Below are positions 5,567-10,009 of a stretch of DNA of 10,009 nucleotides, piece after piece. The stretch is taken from positions 1 to 10,009 of the forward strand of contig DASTGO010000478.1 of assembly GCA_035719045.1 (NCBI GenBank), read 5' to 3'. Positions within the stretch are counted from its first letter, which is position 1, and every line of letters begins with the position of its first letter. This DNA comes from DASTGO01 sp035719045. Its GTDB lineage: Bacteria; Actinomycetota; Actinomycetes; Actinomycetales; Kineosporiaceae. The notes below the pieces were generated by a model that saw only the letters and a list, made by a program, of their open reading frames with translations, was not told where the DNA came from and did no database searches. Made by a program: the position numbers and the translations under genes.

Positions 5567-5599
5567 GGTACCCGTCTCTCGCATCGGATGAGGGAACTT
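5567..5599. repeat. Probable degenerate repeat copy d
   Basis: GGTACCCG is followed by CTCGCATCGGATG and AGGGAACTT, paralleling GGTAACG, CTCGCATCAGATG and CGAACT of copy c. CATC-G-GATG (5582-5590) is the central dyad. On the reverse strand CCGATGCGAG is identical to a 10-base string in copy b (4924-4933). The shared dyad makes orientation ambiguous. Confidence 0.4.
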
Positions 5600-5723
5600 C
5601 GCGGCTCGAGGGGGCAACGGAGGTCGGCGGACGGTCCTGGCGCGGACCAGCAGCTGGCGCGCAACCTCGGTGGCCGCGGCGAGCCCTACCGACCGGACTG
5701 AGCTCCCCGGCAACTCGGGTGGG

Positions 5724-5742
5724 TCGCAGCCACGGGCTGTGA
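5724..5742 (-). terminator. Hairpin downstream of the AbiEii-like gene
   Basis: TCGCAGCC-ACG-GGCTGTGA forms a stem-loop starting 10 bases past the TAA at 5752-5754. On the minus-strand RNA it has one A-C mismatch in an eight-pair stem; on the plus strand that position is a G-U wobble. There is no U-tract. Confidence 0.4.
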
Positions 5743-5751
5743 GAGGTCTGG

Positions 5752-7194
5752 TTAGCGCTTTCGTCCGGGTCGCGGCGGGCGTTGTGTGGGTGGCGGAGCT
5801 GGATTGGCGACGGTCGCGGTCGGCCTGGGGTCCGAGCCGGTGGCCTGGGGTTGGGCTCGTGGTGTGGCCGCGGCCGGGTCCGCCGCGATCAGGCGGTACC
5901 GCAGGTCACGCGCGGGGTGGTCGGGGGACAGCGGCCTGTCGTTGCCGGTGGTCGCCAAGAGTCGTCCCACGTCGGCCCCGGCTGCCTCGAGGCGTTCCAG
6001 GGCACGGGTCAGCCGGGTCCACTCCGGATCCTGGGGCAGGCGTGGGTCGATCGCGGTGCACACGGTGCGCCAGTGATCGTCGCGGGAGGTAGTGGGGGCT
6101 GCAGCGGCAGACGCAGCATCGTCGATCAGGGCGCCCACGACACGGCTCATCTCCGCGAAGCCCGGGTAGGCCCGTAGCTGCGGGAAGGTTTCTCGCAGGC
6201 TGTCGCAGCCGGCCGACCAGTCGACGGCCGGCTCGTCAGCGGCCAAGCCGTCACCAGGCATGGTGTGGTCCCCGTAGAGGCGGTAGGGGTGGGGGACGGC
6301 AGTGCGCTGCATGCGGGTGAAGTTCCAGTTGCCCTCGAGCGCCCCTTGCAGGGTCTGCGCAGCCATGGGGATGGCCTGGGCCATGAAGTACAGGTCGAAC
6401 AGGTCCTTGTACCGGTGCCAGGGCCCGCTGGGGGTGCCGCGCAGGCTGGTGGGAGGCCCGGTCAGCAGGCAGGCCTTGTCGGCGAAGAGGTTCTCGCTGG
6501 GGTACAGGGGCAGCGGGGGAGGGGTGAACCCTGGCAGGGCCACGGCGGTGATGGGTCGTCGGGGCGGTTCGGGGTCCCCGGTGAAAACGACCTTGGTGGT
6601 CGGCTTGACGTCGATCTCCACCGGGATGGGGTCGTCGATGGCTTGGCCCGTCCGGGGATCCACCGGGGTGGCGTAGATGATGCCCATCACTTGTCCGATG
6701 GGCAGGACCCGCAGGTCGCTGCTGTAGCGGACCAGGCCACCCAGTCCGTTGCCGGGGCCGGAACGCTCGTGTGGAGGGGCGATGGCCACCAGCGCGGCGC
6801 GCACCTGCTGTCCGTAGTGGGCGGCGGCCTCCTGTGGGTCTGGGGGAGCCTGGGCGGCGATCTGCAGGGCGCACAGGTCCAGGTCGAACGCGGTGCGCGG
6901 AACCCGGTAGGCATCATCGATGCCGGCTGGGGGCAGGGGTTCACCGGTCCACCGCCATCCGAGGGGGACCCGCGCGGGCAGCGACAGCGACCCGAAGAGC
7001 AGCCACTGACCGGTCGTGGCTCCGGGGAGACGGGCCGCGATATCGGCCATCAGGATCTGCTGCAGGGCCCGGCGCTGGTCGAACTCCGGCAGGGGCGCCT
7101 GCTCCCGGACATGGTCTAGCAGGTCCCACCAGCTGGTGAACGCCTCACGGAAGGCCGAGGTCAGGTGAGGGGTGCTCTCCTGTGGGGTCGGCAT
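5752..7194 (-). CDS. AbiEii-like nucleotidyltransferase toxin, extended
   Basis: A 480-residue protein of the AbiEii/AbiGii nucleotidyltransferase toxin family. ATG 7194 overlaps the antitoxin stop by one base (TGATG). Motif I is FGSLSL (G68, S69) with RTAFDLDL (R100, D104, D106), fitting the GS...DxD metal-binding signature. EIDVK (D195) fits the third acidic strand. K240 and RYKDLFDL (261-268) match the family's conserved K and R-x-KDLxDL segment. Family toxins transfer nucleotides, in known cases to tRNA, and arrest growth. Usual members are about 300 residues; here a helical region (about 340-430) and a Pro/Arg-rich disordered tail (about 435-480) are added, and a long insert separates G68 from D104. 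The role is phage abortive infection or element maintenance. A type IV label follows the family, not an observation. Confidence 0.85.
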   Translation of the reverse strand: MPTPQESTPHLTSAFREAFTSWWDLLDHVREQAPLPEFDQRRALQQILMADIAARLPGATTGQWLLFGSLSLPARVPLGWRWTGEPLPPAGIDDAYRVPRTAFDLDLCALQIAAQAPPDPQEAAAHYGQQVRAALVAIAPPHERSGPGNGLGGLVRYSSDLRVLPIGQVMGIIYATPVDPRTGQAIDDPIPVEIDVKPTTKVVFTGDPEPPRRPITAVALPGFTPPPLPLYPSENLFADKACLLTGPPTSLRGTPSGPWHRYKDLFDLYFMAQAIPMAAQTLQGALEGNWNFTRMQRTAVPHPYRLYGDHTMPGDGLAADEPAVDWSAGCDSLRETFPQLRAYPGFAEMSRVVGALIDDAASAAAAPTTSRDDHWRTVCTAIDPRLPQDPEWTRLTRALERLEAAGADVGRLLATTGNDRPLSPDHPARDLRYRLIAADPAAATPRAQPQATGSDPRPTATVANPAPPPTQRPPRPGRKR

Positions 7195-7829
7195 CAGATG
7201 GTCAGGGCCTGGGCGTCGGTGAGTGCTGCTTGCAGCAGGGGGCGGGCCGCGGCGTAGGGCTGGAGGTCGGTGGCGGTGCCCAGGCCACCGGTCAGGACAC
7301 GCGTCAGCAGCTTGGCCAGCTCATCGACATCCAGCCGCCCGCTGTCGGTCAGATCGGCCAGAGTCCGAGCAGGACTGGTCGTCGGCATGCCGTACCGCAG
7401 TTCCCACTCGTGCTCCAGCAACCTGCCTTGATGCAGCAGCGTCCCTTCAGACAGGTCGTCGAAGGTCCCGGAGCCGGTCAGCGTGACCTCGAGCTGGGGG
7501 CCAGGTACGGCCCCCAGCCCCCACACGTGGGCCGCGGTGGAGTGGGAGACGACCCCTGCCGACGTGGTCAGCCGTTGCGAGGCCGACAGCAGCGGCCTGA
7601 GCCGCAACCATCCCGCGTATGTGCGGGGGAACGGGTGGTGCCCGCCGGCGCGCACTCGATACACCCCGGCCGTGACCGGAAGCTTCTCCAGGATCCTCAG
7701 TCGCAGCAACTCGGTGAGCACGCCGTCTCGACAGCCGTGATGTGACGCCTGCTCCGCGGTCAGCAGTCCCCACTGCTGGTCGGCTTCCTCGAACAGGTTC
7801 GCCAGCAAGGGCCACGACATGTCGGACAT
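7194..7829 (-). CDS. AbiEi-like antitoxin and autorepressor
   Basis: A 211-residue partner of the AbiEii-like toxin. Start ATG 7829 is chosen; ATG 7820 is also possible, while the TTG at 7874 would almost meet the divergent gene. Residues about 15-60 form a winged helix (LLTAEQASHHGCRDGVLTEL, then a wing ending VYRVRAGG), as in AbiEi. The C-terminal part contains VSHSTAAHVWGLG (94-106) and TSPARTLADL (151-160), typical of AbiEi antitoxin domains. In studied systems the antitoxin neutralises the toxin without a stable complex and represses its own promoter by binding inverted repeats. The 1-base overlap with the toxin ATG implies coupling, antitoxin first. There is no Shine-Dalgarno before ATG 7829; a -10-like hexamer eight bases upstream suggests a leaderless transcript. 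Confidence 0.85.
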   Translation of the reverse strand: MSDMSWPLLANLFEEADQQWGLLTAEQASHHGCRDGVLTELLRLRILEKLPVTAGVYRVRAGGHHPFPRTYAGWLRLRPLLSASQRLTTSAGVVSHSTAAHVWGLGAVPGPQLEVTLTGSGTFDDLSEGTLLHQGRLLEHEWELRYGMPTTSPARTLADLTDSGRLDVDELAKLLTRVLTGGLGTATDLQPYAAARPLLQAALTDAQALTI

Positions 7830-7836
7830 GCCGGTG

Positions 7837-7842
7837 AGTGTA
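7837..7842 (-). promoter_or_regulatory. Candidate -10 of a leaderless abiE promoter
   Basis: On the minus strand TACACT (7842-7837) fits the actinobacterial TANNNT -10. It ends seven bases before the base preceding the ATG at 7829, placing transcription start at or next to the start codon. No clear -35 is seen. This would explain the absence of a ribosome binding site. Confidence 0.4.
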
Positions 7843-7877
7843 GAGATGGGGTCTGACGCGACCGGGAGGATCAACTC

Positions 7878-8372
7878 GTGGCAGAACTGATCGCAGATTG
7901 GCGCCAGGACCGTCTGGGTTCCCTACGCGCCGGCACCAACCCCACAGTCCTGGCTCGGATGGCCACCGGATGGGCCGTCATCGGGGACTACCAGCACCTG
8001 CCCGGATACTGCGTCCTGCTTCACGACGGTGACGCCGACCAGCTCACCGACCTTCCCCGGCCGCAACGCGCGGCGTTCCTGCAGGACATGTCGCTGCTGG
8101 GTGAGGCCGTCGCGCAGGTGTGCGCCCGCCTGGACCAGCAGTTCCTGCGCGTCAACTACGAGATCCTCGGCAACAGCTACCCCCACCTGCACGCCCACAT
8201 CCACCCCCGCTACGCCTGGGAACCGGAGGACCTGCGCCGGGGCCCGGTCTGGCTTCACCCCGACCGGACCAGCTCGCGGTACGCGCTGGGTCCTGGACAT
8301 GACCAGCTGCGCGCCTTGCTGACGACGACCCTGCACGGACTGCTCGCACAGGCGGCCGCGGACCGGACGTGA
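7878..8372 (+). CDS. HIT-family nucleotide hydrolase or phosphorylase
   Basis: A 164-residue protein. The start is GTG 7878, with GGGAGGA at 7864-7870 as a strong ribosome binding site. The HIT domain occupies about residues 20-115: LPGYCVLLHD (41-50) and a helix (61-90) precede VNYEILGNSYPHLHAHIHPR. The histidine triad is H103-L-H105-A-H107, with H105 the expected nucleophile by analogy with FHIT, and an extra H109 continues the pattern. Family members cleave dinucleoside polyphosphates or nucleoside phosphoramidates and adenylylated compounds in the cytoplasm. The exact substrate cannot be read here. The gene diverges from the abiE operon with only 48 bases between the starts, so its promoter must lie there or inside the abiEi 5' end. 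A stem-loop follows its stop. Confidence 0.88.
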   Translation: MAELIADWRQDRLGSLRAGTNPTVLARMATGWAVIGDYQHLPGYCVLLHDGDADQLTDLPRPQRAAFLQDMSLLGEAVAQVCARLDQQFLRVNYEILGNSYPHLHAHIHPRYAWEPEDLRRGPVWLHPDRTSSRYALGPGHDQLRALLTTTLHGLLAQAAADRT

Positions 8373-8380
8373 CCTGGTCG

Positions 8381-8397
8381 GGTCAGCGGCCCTGACC
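8381..8397 (+). terminator. Hairpin after the HIT gene
   Basis: GGTCAG (8381-8386) pairs with CTGACC (8392-8397) over a five-base loop, beginning nine bases after the stop codon. There is no U-tract. It is a likely weak terminator or 3'-end stabiliser. Confidence 0.4.
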
Positions 8398-8508
8398 GGG
8401 GCGATCCCGGCGAGAAGACCCCCTTCCCGGCCCCCGCCAGACCGGGATCCGTCCCCGCGCCCACGGGACGATCTTGGTGCCGCACCCGTGCGTAGCGTCC
8501 GGGCCGTG
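8398..8508. other. Region upstream of the relaxase; possible oriT or promoter
   Basis: GATCCCGG (8403-8410) and CCGGGATC (8442-8449) are perfect 8-base inverted repeats 31 bases apart, enclosing a C-rich stretch. A second dyad, CGCACCCGTGCG, lies at 8481-8492. TAGCGT (8493-8498), seven bases before GTG 8506, fits a leaderless -10. MobF relaxases often act on an oriT close to their own gene, so the dyads are candidates, but I recognise no nic consensus. Confidence 0.35.
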
Positions 8509-10009
8509 ATGAGCCTGCACAAGCTGACCGCGGGCGACGGCTACACCTACCTGACCAGGCAGGTCGCGGCCGCCGACGCGACGTCGCGCGGGTTCTCATC
8601 ACTGGGGGACTACTACGCGCAGAAAGGGGAGTCGCCGGGGGAGTGGATGGGACGCGGGCTTTCCGGCTTGCCACACTTTTCCGTCGAGGGCGGTGTCACC
8701 GAGGCCCAGATGAAGGCGTTGTTCGGTGAGGGACGGCATCCGGACGCCGAACGCATCGAGGCCCAGATGCGCGCGGCCGGGCACGGTGTGCCGGCGATCC
8801 TGGCCGCGACGCGGTTGGGCTCGCCGTACCAGGTGTGCGATGACGTGGGGGAGTTCCGGCGTCGCTGCGCTGCCGCCTACAGGGAGGTCAACGCGGTGCT
8901 CGGCGTGCCGCGTGACTGGCCCATCGCGGACGAGGACAGGGCCGCGATCCGGACCCGGATCGCGGTGGAGATGTTCCGCGAGGAGTACGGCCGGGACCCT
9001 CTCGATGACCGGGAACGGTCGGGGTTCCTGGCCCGGGTCAGCAGGCAGGCCACCACCGCGGTCGCCGGTTACGACCTGACGTTCAGCCCGGTCAAGTCAA
9101 TCTCGGCGTTGTGGGCGATCGCGCCGCTGGCGGTGGCCAAGCAGGTCGAGGCGGCGCACCGGGCGGCGGTCGAGGACGTGCTGGCCTGGCTGGAGGACCA
9201 CGCCGCCTACACCCGGACCGGTCCGCAGGGGGTGGCGCAGGAGGACGTGACCGGGCTGATCGCGGTGGCGTTCACCCACCGCGACTCCCGTGCGGGCGAC
9301 CCGGACCTGCACACCCATGTCGCGATCAGCAACAAGGTCCAGACCCGCCGGGACGGGCGGTGGCTGGCCCTGGACGGGCGCCCGGTCCACGCCAACACCG
9401 TGGCCGCCTCGGAGCGGTACAACACCCGGCTGGAGGCCGAGCTCGTCGCCCGGCTGGGGGTGGCGTTCGAGGACCGCCCGGGCACCGAGCCGGGGAAGCG
9501 GGCGGTGCGCGAACTGGTGGGGATGGACCCGCGGCTGCTGGCGGCCTGGTCCACCCGGCGGCAGGCGATCGACGCCAAACGGGCCGAGCTGGCCGCGGAC
9601 TTCCAGGCCCGGCACGGGCGTCCGCCGAACGTGGTGGAGGCCCTGGCCCTGGCCCAGCAGGCGACCCTGGCCACCCGCGACCGCAAGCACGAGCCCCGCT
9701 CGCACGCCGAGCAGCGGGCCACCTGGGCCGAGCAGGCCCGACAGGTGCTCGGCGGCCCGGGCGCCGTTGCTGGCCTGGTCGCCGGGGTGCTCGCCGGCGG
9801 GAAGAAGCCGATGCTCCGGTCGCGGCGGGCCGAACGGAAGTGGATCGCGAAGAAGTGGGCGGACCAGACCGCGGCTCAGGTGGTGGCCACACTCGCCCAG
9901 ACCCGGTCGACCTGGCGGATCAACCACGTCCGCGCAGAGGCGCAGCGGGCAGCCCGGGTGGCCGGGATCCGGCTGGAGAACCTGGATCTGGCCGTGGACG
10001 CCGTGGTCA
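8509..10009 (+). CDS. MobF (TrwC/TraI-type) conjugative relaxase, N-terminal part
   Basis: The first 500 codons of a relaxase that continues past the window end. ATG 8509 is chosen; GTG 8506 directly before it is the start if transcription is leaderless, and no Shine-Dalgarno is seen. The protein begins MSLHKLTAGDGYTYLTRQVA, typical of actinobacterial MobF proteins, with candidate catalytic tyrosines at Y12/Y14 and Y35/Y36. GYDLTFSPVKSISALWA (188-204) is the conserved core. H257 in FTHRDSR plus DPDLHTHV (H268, H270) form the three-histidine metal site. MobF enzymes nick one strand at oriT through a tyrosine, stay attached to the DNA and usually carry a C-terminal helicase; that part would lie outside the window. 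From about residue 330 the sequence is helical and charged. This is the best evidence that the window belongs to a conjugative element. Confidence 0.93.
   Translation, partial: MSLHKLTAGDGYTYLTRQVAAADATSRGFSSLGDYYAQKGESPGEWMGRGLSGLPHFSVEGGVTEAQMKALFGEGRHPDAERIEAQMRAAGHGVPAILAATRLGSPYQVCDDVGEFRRRCAAAYREVNAVLGVPRDWPIADEDRAAIRTRIAVEMFREEYGRDPLDDRERSGFLARVSRQATTAVAGYDLTFSPVKSISALWAIAPLAVAKQVEAAHRAAVEDVLAWLEDHAAYTRTGPQGVAQEDVTGLIAVAFTHRDSRAGDPDLHTHVAISNKVQTRRDGRWLALDGRPVHANTVAASERYNTRLEAELVARLGVAFEDRPGTEPGKRAVRELVGMDPRLLAAWSTRRQAIDAKRAELAADFQARHGRPPNVVEALALAQQATLATRDRKHEPRSHAEQRATWAEQARQVLGGPGAVAGLVAGVLAGGKKPMLRSRRAERKWIAKKWADQTAAQVVATLAQTRSTWRINHVRAEAQRAARVAGIRLENLDLAVDAVV

Larger units (their letters stand above)
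5481..5751. other. Non-coding stretch downstream of the AbiEii-like gene
   Basis: No gene is supported; the short open frames here have no recognisable motif or ribosome binding site. The stretch holds a probable fourth repeat copy (5567-5599) and a hairpin (5724-5742) close to the AbiEii stop. Confidence 0.5.

Noticed and set aside
4773..5591. 272-codon plus-strand frame antisense to the EF-Tu-like gene
   Set aside because: It runs through both repeats, lacks a ribosome binding site, and its translation has no recognisable domain, while the opposite strand does.
5462..5713. 83-codon minus-strand frame
   Set aside because: It covers repeat copies c and d, and has low-complexity translation and no start signal.
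6265..7119. Long plus-strand frame antisense to the AbiEii-like gene
   Set aside because: The minus-strand frame carries the nucleotidyltransferase motifs; the antisense translation is Gly/Val-rich shadow.
9097..9927. Long minus-strand frame antisense to the relaxase
   Set aside because: The plus-strand frame has conserved relaxase histidines; the antisense frame is Pro/Arg/Gly-rich shadow.

Overview
The window is very GC-rich, with actinobacterial-type genes: a SigE-family ECF sigma factor, a PadR operon, GTG starts and probable leaderless promoters. Together with a MobF relaxase and a type IV toxin-antitoxin pair, this suggests an integrative conjugative element or plasmid of a high-GC actinobacterium, or its junction with chromosomal accessory genes. 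I cannot name the genus from sequence alone.

Layout. At 135-1028 (+) is a small DNA-binding-type protein with a Cys/His cluster and three helix-turn-helix-like segments. It converges on a short coiled-coil protein (1059-1391, -), a kind of gene often seen on actinobacterial mobile elements. After about 440 bases without a gene comes a minus-strand block read from high to low coordinates: a SigE-family sigma factor (4185-4718) overlapping a membrane-anchored putative anti-sigma or sensor protein (3242-4195), a hairpin, then a PadR repressor (2755-3108) overlapping a multi-pass membrane protein (1832-2758). A near-perfect PadR-type operator (3140-3160) lies just upstream of padR, and a candidate ECF promoter lies upstream of the sigma gene.

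At 4959-5315 (-) is a 118-residue protein resembling an isolated domain III of elongation factor Tu. It sits between two diverged direct repeats about 502 bases apart. Related copies occur at 1536-1605 and probably at 5567-5599, all outside genes or at gene edges. This dispersed family of palindrome-containing repeats is the most unusual structure in the window.

The right part holds an AbiE-type toxin-antitoxin pair (abiEi-like 7194-7829, abiEii-like 5752-7194, 1-base overlap). It diverges from a HIT-family nucleotide hydrolase (7878-8372, +). Last comes the N-terminal 500 codons of a MobF (TrwC/TraI-type) relaxase that runs off the window end. Working together, the relaxase would transfer the element, AbiE would stabilise it or block phage, and the sigma and PadR modules look like self-contained envelope or stress-response cargo.
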